From positions 1 to 43,975 of the forward strand of contig DASXUF010000122.1 of the NCBI GenBank assembly GCA_036504975.1: a stretch of DNA of 43,975 nt. Reading direction: 5' to 3'. Origin of the DNA: Candidatus Binatia bacterium. Lineage in GTDB: Bacteria; Desulfobacterota; Binatia; UBA9968. The notes under the pieces were generated by a model that did not search any database, was not told the origin of the DNA, and worked only from the letters and a program-made list of their open reading frames with translations. Shown here one piece after another: positions 23,916 to 33,295 of the stretch (position 1 is its first letter; each line of letters opens with the position of its first letter). A program made the translations under genes and the position numbers.

Positions 23916-24680
23916 ATGTATTCTCCGACGCATCAATTCGAGCTCATCGGCCACCTGGTACGACGGGATTTTCGCTTGCACTATACCGGCTCGGTCTTGG
24001 GCGTTCTCTGGTCGGTCGCGCTTCCCCTGATTCAATTGCTCGTCTTTGTTTTTCTATTCGGCAAGGTCGTCCCGTTGGACATCGAGGATTATCCGGCGTT
24101 TGTTTTCAGCGCCCTCTTGCCGTGGACCTGGTTCAGCAGCTCCGCGGGGTCGGCCGGAAATCTTTTCACCGCCAATCGTGATCTGCTCCGGCGGCCGAAT
24201 TTCGCGCCGGCGACTTTGATCGTGGTCAATACCCTCTCCAATTTGCTCACGTATCTCGTGAGCTTGCCCATTTTGCTCGTCGTGCTCGCTCTGCATGGCC
24301 GTCCTCCGACGACGGCGGTGCTGGCATTTCCCCTGCTGGTTCTCTTTCAGGGAATCATGCTGGTCGGCCTTGGGCTCGCGATCGCGACGCTGAATGTTTT
24401 CTATCGGGATGTGGGGCACCTTACGAGCGTGGCGCTCTCTCTCCTATTTTATTTGATCCCGATCTTCTATCGCCCGTTGAAACTTGGCGCGGCCTACTCC
24501 GGACTGCTCCTATGGAATCCGATCGCCCGCTTGATCCAGAGTTATCGCGAGATTTTTTTCTATCAGCGTGCGCCGGACTGGGAATCGATGGTTTATTGCA
24601 GCGTCGCCAGTCTTGTCGTCGCCGGCGCGGGATTTTGGATTTACCGCCTTCAACGGCCGCACGTCATGGATGCTCTCTAA
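23916..24680 (+). CDS. ABC-2 type polysaccharide export permease (Wzm/TagG-like)
   Basis: A 254-residue inner-membrane permease of the ABC-2 family. A short amphipathic start (FELIGHLVRRDFRLHYTGSV) is followed by about six hydrophobic segments. SVLGVLWSVALPLIQLLVFVF and YRDVGHLTSVALSLLFYLIPIFY are typical of Wzm, KpsM and TagG permeases. It pairs with the ATPase gene starting six bases after its stop to flip a finished lipid-linked glycan across the inner membrane. The Wzt-like partner with a glycan-binding C-terminus supports O-antigen-type export over simple teichoic or capsule export. Confidence 0.88.
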   Translation: MYSPTHQFELIGHLVRRDFRLHYTGSVLGVLWSVALPLIQLLVFVFLFGKVVPLDIEDYPAFVFSALLPWTWFSSSAGSAGNLFTANRDLLRRPNFAPATLIVVNTLSNLLTYLVSLPILLVVLALHGRPPTTAVLAFPLLVLFQGIMLVGLGLAIATLNVFYRDVGHLTSVALSLLFYLIPIFYRPLKLGAAYSGLLLWNPIARLIQSYREIFFYQRAPDWESMVYCSVASLVVAGAGFWIYRLQRPHVMDAL

Positions 24681-24685
24681 CGGCG

Positions 24686-25969
24686 ATGCCTATCGTGTTG
24701 ACAGTCGAGGACGTTTCCAAGCGATTCTATCTCCGGGGCAGGCGGCCGACGACGCTCCGCGAGCTCGCCACGACTTGGATGAGCGGCCGTTATCAAAAGA
24801 GCCGGACGTTATGGGCGCTGCGCGACGTAAGTTTTTACATGGAGAAGGGAGACGTGCTCGGCATCATCGGTCACAACGGCGCGGGCAAGAGCACGTTGCT
24901 GCGGCTGTTAAGCGGGTTGGGGCAGCCCACTTCCGGACGGATTCATCGTAGCGGGATCGTCAGCGCTTTGCTCGAACTTGGCACCGGGTTTCATCCGGAT
25001 CTCACCGGACGCGAGAATATTCTGACCGCCGGTCTGCTCAACGGCTTGACGACGCGGCAAGTGCGGTCGGGAGAAGAAGAAATTATCGCCTTCGCCGAAC
25101 TGGAGGACTTCATCGATCAACCGGTGCGCACGTATTCCAGCGGAATGTATTTGCGACTGGCCTTTGCCGTGGCCACGCACTTCGACCCGGAAATTTTGAT
25201 TCTCGACGAGATCTTGGCGGTCGGCGACGCCCGTTTCCAACAGAAATGTCTCGAACGGCTGCTCGCGTTCCGAAAAGCGGGCAAGACCCTGATCCTCACC
25301 TCGCACGACTCCGCGCAGATCGAGACATTATGCGATGAGGTCCTCGTGCTGGAAGAAGGCCGGGTGGCGATGCAAGGCGAGCCGGAAGACGCGGTGCGTT
25401 GTTACCATGATTTAATGCGCCAACGAACGGAAAAGCGCGCGGCCGTGCTCTCCGGGGAAGCGCTGTCGCCGAGCCTCGCGGTCGCAGAGGGCAGCCGCCA
25501 GGGAACGCAGGAGGCCGCCATCTCCGACGTGCGCTTCTACGATGCCGAGGGGCGGGCCGTCTCCTCCGTGCAATGCGGCGAAGGCCTGACGATCGAACTG
25601 GAATACCGCTTGATGAAACCGCTGCCCGACATGGCCGTGACTCTAGGCATCTACAACGAGGCGCACGTGAACTGCTTCGAAGTCGCTGTTTCCTCGGCCC
25701 AAGCCGCGTTCGGTAACTTATCCATCACCGGCGTGCTGCGCTGCCGTTTTCCCGAGCTGCCCCTCCTCGCCGGGCGGTATTATATCAATGTCGGGTTGTA
25801 TCCCCCCGACTGGGACTTTGTGTACGACTATCATTGGGAAATGCACTGCTTGGAAATTCTTAGCCGACCCGACGCCCAGCTCGAAGTGTCCGGAGTCGTT
25901 TCGCTCGGTCCGGTCTGGTCCCTGCTCACGGACGACCAGATCACGGAGCGGAGAACGCATACTCAGTAG
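24686..25969 (+). CDS. Wzt-like ABC transporter ATP-binding protein with C-terminal glycan-binding domain
   Basis: A 427-residue ATPase. The ATG at 24686 is chosen because it is where family similarity begins; an open frame runs upstream inside the permease gene. Walker A is GHNGAGKST (62-70), the signature YSSGMYLRLAFA (150-161), Walker B ILILDEILAVGD (170-181) and the switch His is in LTSHD (204-208). Residues from about 290 form a beta-rich Wzt-C domain (ISDVRFYDAEGRAV, GRYYINVGLYPPDW) that in Wzt recognises the glycan end before export. Length equals the usual Wzt. It drives the ABC-2 permease just upstream. Confidence 0.9.
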   Translation: MPIVLTVEDVSKRFYLRGRRPTTLRELATTWMSGRYQKSRTLWALRDVSFYMEKGDVLGIIGHNGAGKSTLLRLLSGLGQPTSGRIHRSGIVSALLELGTGFHPDLTGRENILTAGLLNGLTTRQVRSGEEEIIAFAELEDFIDQPVRTYSSGMYLRLAFAVATHFDPEILILDEILAVGDARFQQKCLERLLAFRKAGKTLILTSHDSAQIETLCDEVLVLEEGRVAMQGEPEDAVRCYHDLMRQRTEKRAAVLSGEALSPSLAVAEGSRQGTQEAAISDVRFYDAEGRAVSSVQCGEGLTIELEYRLMKPLPDMAVTLGIYNEAHVNCFEVAVSSAQAAFGNLSITGVLRCRFPELPLLAGRYYINVGLYPPDWDFVYDYHWEMHCLEILSRPDAQLEVSGVVSLGPVWSLLTDDQITERRTHTQ

Positions 25970-25983
25970 GCGTGAAATAAACG

Positions 25984-27159
25984 ATGGCTACGGCCGTTCT
26001 CGACCTTGACCTCAACCGGCTTCCGGCCGAAATCACCGGTCTGGAAAACTACGGGCGCGCGCTGGTTCTCATCCGGCTGAACGGCAGGCCTGTCGGTAAG
26101 GTATCGCTGCCGGTCGCCGGCGGGCGTATCGGCGGCGCCGAGCTCCGTACCACGCTGATCGACGCAGGCGGTACGCTCCTCTGGGAACGCTGGCTTCATG
26201 ACCGTCTCGAGTGGGACGAAAGACGGTCGGCGCCTCCGGCGGTGACCGTAGCGATATGCACCCGCGACCGGACTGAGGATCTCGGCCGGTGTCTCGATGC
26301 GCTCATGCGCATGCCCGACGACGGGCAGGAAGTGCTGGTGGTCGACAACTGTCCCTCGACCGAGGCGACACGCCGTCTCGTGGAGAGTTGCAATGGCGTT
26401 CGCTACGTGCGCGAGGATCGCCCGGGCTTGAACGCCGCCCGTAACCGCGCGCTCAGCGAGGCGCGCCACCCGATCGTCGCCTTTACCGACGACGACGCCG
26501 TGCCGGATCGGGGATGGCTGCGCGCGCTCGCGTCGAACTTCGATCAGCCGCTTACTCTGTGCGTCACGGGGCTGACCATGCCTATGGAGCTGGAAACCGC
26601 GGCCCAAGAGTGGTTCGAGCGCCACAATCCTTTCGGCAAAGGCTTCAAGCGCACCGTCTTCAAGGGAATTCAGGCCGATCCGTTACGAGTGGGGCGAGTC
26701 GGCGCGGGAGTCAACATGGCGCTCCGGAAAACGGCGCCGGAGCTGATCGGGTTTTTCGACGAGGCGCTGGACGCCGGGACCATGACTCGCTCCGGCGGCG
26801 ATCACGAAATGTTCTCGCGCATCCTGATGGCCGGATACGACATCGTCTACGATCCGGCGGCGCTGAGTTGGCACCGCCACCGGCGCACCTGGGAAGAGCT
26901 GCGCCAAGCGCTCTATGGCTACGGCACGGGCGCCTACGCATTCATGACCCGGAGGCTCTTGACCGAGGGCGAGCTGGGCGCGCTGGGTCTCGCCTGGGAG
27001 TGGTTCCACGTTCAACAGCTTCCGGATCTGATCCACGCGCTTCTCAGGCGGCCGGGCAGCATGCCGCTGGACCTCATCGTGGCCGAGCTACGCGGCTGTA
27101 TGGCCGGACCGCGCGCCTACTTTGCTTCCCGTAAGCGCCTCCGTGCCAGAGCCGGATGA
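25984..27159 (+). CDS. GT2 glycosyltransferase with N-terminal accessory module
   Basis: A 391-residue family-2 glycosyltransferase. Residues 6-78 form an extra module (GLENYGRALVLIRLNGRPVG, then SLPV, then GGAELRTTLID) that I do not recognise and that recurs in the next three genes. The GT2 part follows: VTVAICTRDRTEDLGRCLDAL, VLVVDNCPS, VAFTDDDAVP (DDD at 169-171) and SGGDHEMFSRIL as acceptor motif. Only 14 bases separate it from the ATPase stop, and its stop overlaps the next start (ATGA at 27156). It should add a sugar to the exported glycan; linkage is unknown. Confidence 0.87.
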   Translation: MATAVLDLDLNRLPAEITGLENYGRALVLIRLNGRPVGKVSLPVAGGRIGGAELRTTLIDAGGTLLWERWLHDRLEWDERRSAPPAVTVAICTRDRTEDLGRCLDALMRMPDDGQEVLVVDNCPSTEATRRLVESCNGVRYVREDRPGLNAARNRALSEARHPIVAFTDDDAVPDRGWLRALASNFDQPLTLCVTGLTMPMELETAAQEWFERHNPFGKGFKRTVFKGIQADPLRVGRVGAGVNMALRKTAPELIGFFDEALDAGTMTRSGGDHEMFSRILMAGYDIVYDPAALSWHRHRRTWEELRQALYGYGTGAYAFMTRRLLTEGELGALGLAWEWFHVQQLPDLIHALLRRPGSMPLDLIVAELRGCMAGPRAYFASRKRLRARAG

Positions 27160-28481
27160 AGATGAGAGAATCTACGCCGACCGTCAGTGTGGTTATCCCT
27201 ACGCATAACCGCAGCGCCGCGCTGGGGCGAACCCTCGACGCCCTGGCGACTCAAACCTACCGGCTCAACCTCATAGAGGTTCTCGTGGTGGCCGATGGCT
27301 GTTCGGACGACACCGGAAAAGTGCTCGGTCGCTACAGCCCGCCTTTTAAGCTTCGCGTCGTCGAGCAGGAGGGGCAGGGTCCCGCCGTCGCCCGCAACCA
27401 CGGCGCAACGTTGGCTACGGGGCGTCTGCTCGTCTTCCTCGACGACGATATTCAAGCGGCGCCACAGTTGATCGAGACCCATGTCCGCGCTCACCAAAAA
27501 CAACCAGGCCAGGTGGTGATCGGCTATCTACCGCCGGTCCTTCAGGTGCAAACCGGCTTCTTCCGCCTCTCGCTCCGGGCCTGGTGGGAGAACAAGTTCA
27601 CCATGATGAGCGAGCCCGGCCACCGTTATACCTTCCGCGATCTGCTGAGCGGCAACTTCTCGCTCGAAGCGGAGATGTTCGCCGCGATCGGCGGATTCGA
27701 TCCCGCGCTTTACTGCCATGAGGACTACGAGCTTGGCATCCGCTTGATCAAAGCCGGCGCGTCTCTGACTTTTGCGCCCGAGGCACTAGGCTATCACTAC
27801 GAGATAACCCAGATGAGCCGTTCATTCAGGCGCAAGTACGACGAAGGACGCGCCGACGTGCTGATAGGCCGCCGCCACCCGGAGCTGCGACCGGCGCTTC
27901 CCCTGGCCCGCGCCGGCTCATGGTCCAGGTTGAACTACGTTCTGCGCGCGGCCGCGTTCGCGTGGCCGGCGTCCGAGAGCTTGTTCGCCGCCGGTTCCGG
28001 CTTTGCCCTCAGGATATTTGAGCGATTGCGGATGCGCGATCTCTGGCGAAGACTTTTGGACAACATGCTCGACTATTGGTACTGGCGCGGCGTCGCGAAA
28101 GAAATCGGCACCGAGCGGGCGCTGGCCGACTTTCTCCACAGCGCTCCGTCGCGAACCGATGGCGATGGTTCCGAGATCGAGATCGACCTCCGCGACGGTT
28201 TAGAGGCGGCGGAGCGGCGCTTGAGCGAGGAGCGGCCGGCGAGCGTCCGCATCCGCTATGGACGCCAGGCGGTCGGCCGCATCCCTCCCCGGCTTGACGC
28301 CGAACGGCTCAGCGGCGCGCATCTTCGAGCGATACTAGCAACCACGATGGCCTGGCCGCTCCTCAACGCGCTGACGTTGGAAAAAGCGACCGGCCGGGAC
28401 ACGGCCCAATTCTGGCCGTTTGCCGATTCGCTTTGTCGGTCCTCGGAGTCTGTTTATGCCGATGAAAGTATTGGATCTTGA
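27156..28481 (+). CDS. GT2 glycosyltransferase with C-terminal accessory module
   Basis: A 441-residue family-2 glycosyltransferase. VSVVIPTHNRSAALGRTLDAL (10-30), VLVVADGCSDDTG, LVFLDDDIQAAP (DDD motif) and GGFDPALYCHEDYELGIRL define an intact catalytic domain of about 300 residues. Residues 341-412 match the module of the neighbouring genes (VRIRYGRQAVGRIPPRL, then LSGAHLRAIL), here at the C-terminus. The start overlaps the preceding stop by four bases. Its own end overlaps the next gene by 26 bases. The last 25 residues are polar and without features. Confidence 0.86.
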   Translation: MKMRESTPTVSVVIPTHNRSAALGRTLDALATQTYRLNLIEVLVVADGCSDDTGKVLGRYSPPFKLRVVEQEGQGPAVARNHGATLATGRLLVFLDDDIQAAPQLIETHVRAHQKQPGQVVIGYLPPVLQVQTGFFRLSLRAWWENKFTMMSEPGHRYTFRDLLSGNFSLEAEMFAAIGGFDPALYCHEDYELGIRLIKAGASLTFAPEALGYHYEITQMSRSFRRKYDEGRADVLIGRRHPELRPALPLARAGSWSRLNYVLRAAAFAWPASESLFAAGSGFALRIFERLRMRDLWRRLLDNMLDYWYWRGVAKEIGTERALADFLHSAPSRTDGDGSEIEIDLRDGLEAAERRLSEERPASVRIRYGRQAVGRIPPRLDAERLSGAHLRAILATTMAWPLLNALTLEKATGRDTAQFWPFADSLCRSSESVYADESIGS

Positions 28482-29646
28482 GATCTCGGAAGAGATCAAG
28501 CCCATCTGGGGCATGGAGGGATACGACGGGCTATTGGTCCTGGCGCGCTATCACCGGCTGCCGGTCGGGCAGGCCGTTATCACCGGTCTGCGCCATCCGG
28601 TAGTCTCGGTGGAGCAGTTGAAAGCCGCCATCGATAAGCTCGCCGGGGATCTCATGCCGAGCGTTTTAGGGAGACAATTCTCCAGTGAGACCGCTGCCGA
28701 AAGTCCGTCGACGCCGATCAGCGTCGTGGTCTCAGCCGATCAGAGCAGCCGGCTCGAGCTATGCCTCCAGGCTCTTTTGGCGCAGGACTACTCCAACCAT
28801 GAGATCATCGTGGTGGACAACACGCCGCGCGGCGATCATGCCCCGCTCGCAGGCGGCCATCCGGTCCGCTACGTGCGCGAAGGGCGGCCGGGTCCGAACC
28901 GTGCGCGCAATCGCGGCATCGCCGAGGCGCGTTACGATGTAATTGCATTCACGACCGGCGGCGCGCGTCCGGACAGCGGCTGGCTCAGGGCGATCGCTTG
29001 CGCCTTTACCGACCCGCAAGTGACGGCAGTGACCGGGGCCGTCGCCGCCTCTGAATTGGAAACTGCGGCGCAGGTTCGCTTTGAGTTCAGATACGGCTTG
29101 CGGCACCGTTTGCGCCGTCGAACTTTTCGGCGCGACGGGCTCACGGATCGAGAATTGCTTTGGGCGCGCGATTTCGGCAGCGGCGTCAACATGGCCTTCC
29201 GCCGCGACCTTTTTGCCGCTATGGGTCCGTTTGACGTAGCGCTCGACTCCGATTCGCCCGGCGGCGGCAGCGGCGATATCGAGATGTTGCACCGCCTCCT
29301 TGCGCGCGGGCGCACGTTGGTCTATGAGCCCGCGGCTCTGGTTTGGCATACCCACGTGCGGGATGAGGCTTCGCTACGGCGGCTGATCTACAACAACGGC
29401 CGCTCTTTCGGGATCTACCTCCTTACCTGCGCGCGCAACCGCACAGTGAGTTCGACCTCGATATTGCGGTTCGCGATCCGTAATTGGCTGGGCGGGTGGC
29501 TGGCGCGAAACCTGTGGCGGCCGGGTGATTTCTCCCGGCGTCTGTCTGCTATCGAACTGGCGGGGGCCTTGCTGAGCCCGCTGATGTACGTCAAGGCGCG
29601 AGTGCACGCGAGAAAGGTCACGCTATCAGAAGTGCGGAGGCCTTAA
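28456..29646 (+). CDS. GT2-like protein with degenerate metal motif and N-terminal accessory module
   Basis: A 396-residue relative of the glycosyltransferase at 25984. The ATG at 28456 gives full module sequence; an earlier in-frame ATG at 28420 would extend into the previous gene. Residues 4-75 are the accessory module (MEGYDGLLVLARYHRLPVG, VSVEQLKAAID). The GT2 fold follows (ISVVVSADQSSRLELCLQAL, IIVVDNTP, GRPGPNRARNRGIAEA), but the DDD metal triad of its neighbour reads TGG here (IAFTTGGARPDSGWLR, residues 167-169). The acceptor-side GSGDIEMLHRLL is retained. It may be inactive, or use a metal-independent mechanism. Some 28-base overlap with the upstream frame points to coupled translation. 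Confidence 0.8.
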   Translation: MPMKVLDLEISEEIKPIWGMEGYDGLLVLARYHRLPVGQAVITGLRHPVVSVEQLKAAIDKLAGDLMPSVLGRQFSSETAAESPSTPISVVVSADQSSRLELCLQALLAQDYSNHEIIVVDNTPRGDHAPLAGGHPVRYVREGRPGPNRARNRGIAEARYDVIAFTTGGARPDSGWLRAIACAFTDPQVTAVTGAVAASELETAAQVRFEFRYGLRHRLRRRTFRRDGLTDRELLWARDFGSGVNMAFRRDLFAAMGPFDVALDSDSPGGGSGDIEMLHRLLARGRTLVYEPAALVWHTHVRDEASLRRLIYNNGRSFGIYLLTCARNRTVSSTSILRFAIRNWLGGWLARNLWRPGDFSRRLSAIELAGALLSPLMYVKARVHARKVTLSEVRRP

Positions 29647-29647
29647 C

Positions 29648-32600
29648 GTGTACGTTTCTATCGTCATCCCCGCACGCAATGCCGCGGAGACCATCGCCGA
29701 GACGCTTGAGTCTGTTCGCTCTCAGACCTCTCCAGACTGGGAGGTGATCGTCGTCGACGACGGGTCGAGCGACGCGACGGCGGCCGTTGCTAGTTCCTTC
29801 GCTCCACAAGACTCCCGGATCCGTGTTGTAAGCCGTCCGCCCCAGGGCGTATGCGCGGCGCGCAATACAGGCATCGACCTTGCCCGGTTCGATTGGCTGC
29901 TTTTCCTTGACGCCGACGATTGGCTCACCCCTACGTTCCTAGAGCGGATGACGCGGGAGCTCGCTCAGAACCCGAGCCTCGACGCGGTTCACTGCCGTTG
30001 GAGCCGGGTTGCTCCCGATGGCACGCTGTGCGGCGGCGATCAGTTCTCCGACGAGGTAGGAGACTTGTTCGATTTGTTCGCCTGCACCTGCGCCTTTGCA
30101 GTCCACGCGTGCATCGTCCGCAAGTCGCTCGTGGAGGCTGTCGGGGGCTTCGATACCTCGCTCCGTATTTGTGAGGACTGGGATCTCTGGCAGCGAATCG
30201 CCAGGACCGGCGCGCGCTTCGGCGCGATTCAGGAGGTGCTTGCGCTCTATCGCATGAGACCGGCCTCGGCTTCGGTCGACGGCCCGCGGTTTCTTGCCGA
30301 CGGTTTGCGTGTGATTATGCGCGGGCACGCGCCCGACCCGCGCGTGCCCAATCCACACCCCGCGCACGCGAGCGGCAGATCGGCGAGCCATATCGATAGG
30401 GTCAAGTTTAGCCTCGCCTGCTGGGCTGCCGGTCTGATGCTCGGCAACGGCGAGGATGCGACGCTGTTGCTCGAAACCCTGCGCGCGGCGCGCGATCCGA
30501 CGTTCGATGCAAACGAGGCCGCGGAAAGCATTTTCCAAGCTGCGCCGCTTCCCACGTGTCGCTTGCCCACCGCCTGGATCGAGCTGTGGCCCAGTATCGA
30601 GCGGGGTCTCGACGCATTTCTAAGTGCTCTCGAGAGCCAAACGCTGGCGCCGAAGCTGGCTCGCCGCGCGCGCAAGCTTCTGGAGTGTCGGGTTATCGAA
30701 GAAACAACGGGCCCGAGGCCGCTGGCTTTTGGGACGACCTATGCCGTCCGCGTCGAGATCACCGGACCGATAGTCGACATTCATCCTCCCGCATCGGCCG
30801 AGTCCCTTCTGTGCGCTATCGACTGTGAGGGGGGTTGCCTCGGCATGCTCCATCTCCCCGTCTGCGATGGCTTTGTGCCTCGCGCCGTCCTGGCCGACGC
30901 CATCGCGGCGGAATTTGCGTGGCAGATTCTTGGGCGTTTCTTTGAGCGTACTATCTATCGGGATCTCGCCGTGGAGCGGTCGCCGGAGGGCGTGTCCATC
31001 CGACGGGGGACGCTGGTGCTCGGCGAGGGCATTCCTCCTGATTCTAAGGACGAGCGTGACTTCTGGTCGGAAGCGCACGATCGGATCGGCTGGGTAGTAT
31101 TCTTACAGGAGATCTGGGGACGCCCCGACTGGCCGGACGCGCGCTTCTATGAACCTCCGGCGGAGAAAGAAGAAGCTCCTCGTCGCTCCGCTGAGGACGG
31201 CTGGCTCGTAGCCGAGGTCAGCGAGGATCTTTCCAGTGTGGATATCTCTCGCCCCGAACTGGCGGCGGTCCTCACGGTGGGAGGAGCCGCCCTCGGAGTC
31301 GTGACCGTTCCGGTCAAAGAGAATGCCGTCCATGCCGAGGAGCTGCGCGCGGCGCTTAATGTCGCGAGCGGTTTTGAATTGTGCCGGGCGGCGGTCCGGG
31401 AGGGTTTGTTGGGTCAGCCGTTTGCGAACGGCGCATCGCTCCGCGGCCGTCTCGCCGCCGCGGCGGCCTCGCAGCATACTGAAAACGTCGCCGCTCTCGC
31501 ATCCGCAGAGCTCATAAGGACAGACAATAATTTCATGACGATCCCCGCGCTCGCGGCCGTCACGGAACGCGCCCTCCACCGTGCTCTATCGTTGGGCGAG
31601 CCGTGCTTAGTGCTCGGCCGGCGCGCTCCCGAAACAATGGGCACAAGCGCCTCGCGCCGGGCCGCACTTCCCGCCGCCGCGGCGCGTGAACTCCTCGACG
31701 CCGCTTCCTTCAGCGGCGAGCCGGCGATTCGGATCCCGCGAGGGGACAATGGGCCGAAACACGTGATTTACACGCCCGATCTCATCTGCCTTTCAGGCCA
31801 GAGCGCGCAAGCGTCTACAACAACCATGCCCCAATCTGCCACGGCACAAGCGGCGCAAAATGCCGGCCATATGCGGCATTATTTCGAGGGTCTCTTTGCC
31901 GCACATCCCGACCCGTGGAAATACACCAGTCCCTACGAACAGACCAAGTACGAGCAGACCTTGGCATTGCTTCGCCGCCGGCGGCTGCGGCGCGCGCTCG
32001 AGTTGGGCTGCGCTGAAGGCCACTTCACCAGTCAGCTCGCTCCCCGCGTCGGCAGTCTTCTAGCCGCCGATATTTCCCGAGTCGCTCTCGATCGGGCGGC
32101 CAAACGCTGCGCCGGTCTGAAAAATGTCCGCTTCAGGCAACTCAACATCACGACGGAACCGCTGCCGGGCCCGTTCGATCTGATTGTATGCAGCGAGGTA
32201 TTCTACTACTTTGGCTCGTTGCCGGCGGCTGAGGCGGTTGCCCGGAAGCTTGCCGCCGCGCTCGTGCCCGGCGGCCACCTGCTCACAGCTCACTCGAATC
32301 TGGTGGTCGATGAACCCGACAAGCCCGGTTTCGACTGGGATTGCCCTTTCGGCGCCAAGGTCATCGGCGAGACACTTGCCGCCACCCCTTCTCTCAGGCT
32401 CGTGAAGGAATTGCGCACACCGCTTTATCGCATCCAACTTTTTCGGCGGGATCGCCGAGCGTGGTTCGGCTTTCACAGAAAGAATCCGCAAGTGATCGAG
32501 CTCGCCGAACAGCCGGCGCCGCTTCCGGCCGAGGTCGCGGCGCATTTTCTCTGGCAGGGCGGAGCGCCGCTGCGCGAGCAGGCTGCGCCGGCGGCCGGCA

Positions 32601-33295
32601 CCGACCGCCTCCCGATTCTCATGTACCACCGCGTCGCGCCGACGGGCGCTACCGCCATGAGCGCCTACCGCGTGACGCCGGAGAACTTTGAGGAGCAGCT
32701 TCGTTACCTCTGCGACGCCGGATACTACAGCATCGGCCTGGAAGACTGGCAGGCGGCAGCGGCAACAAGAATGCCGCTTCCGGGCAAGGCCGTGCTCATC
32801 ACGTTTGACGACGGCTATCGCGACTTTCTCATATACGCGTGGCCTTTATTAAAACGGTATGGATTTTCGGCCACCGTTTTTCTTGTGGCAGAGAAGATCG
32901 GGAGGTCAAATTCCTGGGACAGCGCCTTTGGTGAAGAAGTGCCGCTGCTCGGATGGCAGGAGATCCGGCAGCTTCGGAGCGAAGGGGTCGAGTTCGGCTC
33001 CCATTCGGCCACGCACCGTCCACTGACAGGGCTTTCGGTGACGGACGTTGTCCGGGAAGGCGCTCGCTCCCGGGTTATTCTCGAACGCGAGCTCAAAACC
33101 CCGATTCGAGCTTTTGCCTATCCGTACGGCGACGTCGATGCGGTGGTGCAGCATCTGATCGGAGCTTGCGGCTACGTTTTCGGTTTGTCGTGCCAGGAGG
33201 GACTGAGCAGTTTTCAGGATCCTTTACTTATGCTCCCGCGCATCGAAGTAACCGGGGCAGGCGGCATGGGGGATTTCGTCAGCCAGCTCGAATGA
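29648..33295 (+). CDS. Trifunctional GT2 / NodS-like methyltransferase / NodB-like polysaccharide deacetylase
   Basis: A 1215-residue fusion starting at GTG 29648, one base after the previous stop. Residues 1-230 are a GT2 domain (VSIVIPARNAAETIAETLESV, VIVVDDGSSDAT, FLDADDWLTP). Residues 365-440 and 518-597 are two copies of the locus module (GGCLGMLHLPV; GAALGVVTVPV). Residues 741-935 are a NodS-like SAM methyltransferase (PWKYTSPYEQTKYEQTL, ALELGCAEGHFTSQLA). Residues 985-1215 are a NodB-like deacetylase: LPILMYHRVAP, ITFDDGYRD with the metal Asp, and SHSATHRPL with two His. In Nod factors NodB deacetylates and NodS N-methylates glucosamine; here one protein could do both on an amino sugar after transfer. 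Similar three-part fusions exist elsewhere. Confidence 0.88.
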   Translation: MYVSIVIPARNAAETIAETLESVRSQTSPDWEVIVVDDGSSDATAAVASSFAPQDSRIRVVSRPPQGVCAARNTGIDLARFDWLLFLDADDWLTPTFLERMTRELAQNPSLDAVHCRWSRVAPDGTLCGGDQFSDEVGDLFDLFACTCAFAVHACIVRKSLVEAVGGFDTSLRICEDWDLWQRIARTGARFGAIQEVLALYRMRPASASVDGPRFLADGLRVIMRGHAPDPRVPNPHPAHASGRSASHIDRVKFSLACWAAGLMLGNGEDATLLLETLRAARDPTFDANEAAESIFQAAPLPTCRLPTAWIELWPSIERGLDAFLSALESQTLAPKLARRARKLLECRVIEETTGPRPLAFGTTYAVRVEITGPIVDIHPPASAESLLCAIDCEGGCLGMLHLPVCDGFVPRAVLADAIAAEFAWQILGRFFERTIYRDLAVERSPEGVSIRRGTLVLGEGIPPDSKDERDFWSEAHDRIGWVVFLQEIWGRPDWPDARFYEPPAEKEEAPRRSAEDGWLVAEVSEDLSSVDISRPELAAVLTVGGAALGVVTVPVKENAVHAEELRAALNVASGFELCRAAVREGLLGQPFANGASLRGRLAAAAASQHTENVAALASAELIRTDNNFMTIPALAAVTERALHRALSLGEPCLVLGRRAPETMGTSASRRAALPAAAARELLDAASFSGEPAIRIPRGDNGPKHVIYTPDLICLSGQSAQASTTTMPQSATAQAAQNAGHMRHYFEGLFAAHPDPWKYTSPYEQTKYEQTLALLRRRRLRRALELGCAEGHFTSQLAPRVGSLLAADISRVALDRAAKRCAGLKNVRFRQLNITTEPLPGPFDLIVCSEVFYYFGSLPAAEAVARKLAAALVPGGHLLTAHSNLVVDEPDKPGFDWDCPFGAKVIGETLAATPSLRLVKELRTPLYRIQLFRRDRRAWFGFHRKNPQVIELAEQPAPLPAEVAAHFLWQGGAPLREQAAPAAGTDRLPILMYHRVAPTGATAMSAYRVTPENFEEQLRYLCDAGYYSIGLEDWQAAAATRMPLPGKAVLITFDDGYRDFLIYAWPLLKRYGFSATVFLVAEKIGRSNSWDSAFGEEVPLLGWQEIRQLRSEGVEFGSHSATHRPLTGLSVTDVVREGARSRVILERELKTPIRAFAYPYGDVDAVVQHLIGACGYVFGLSCQEGLSSFQDPLLMLPRIEVTGAGGMGDFVSQLE

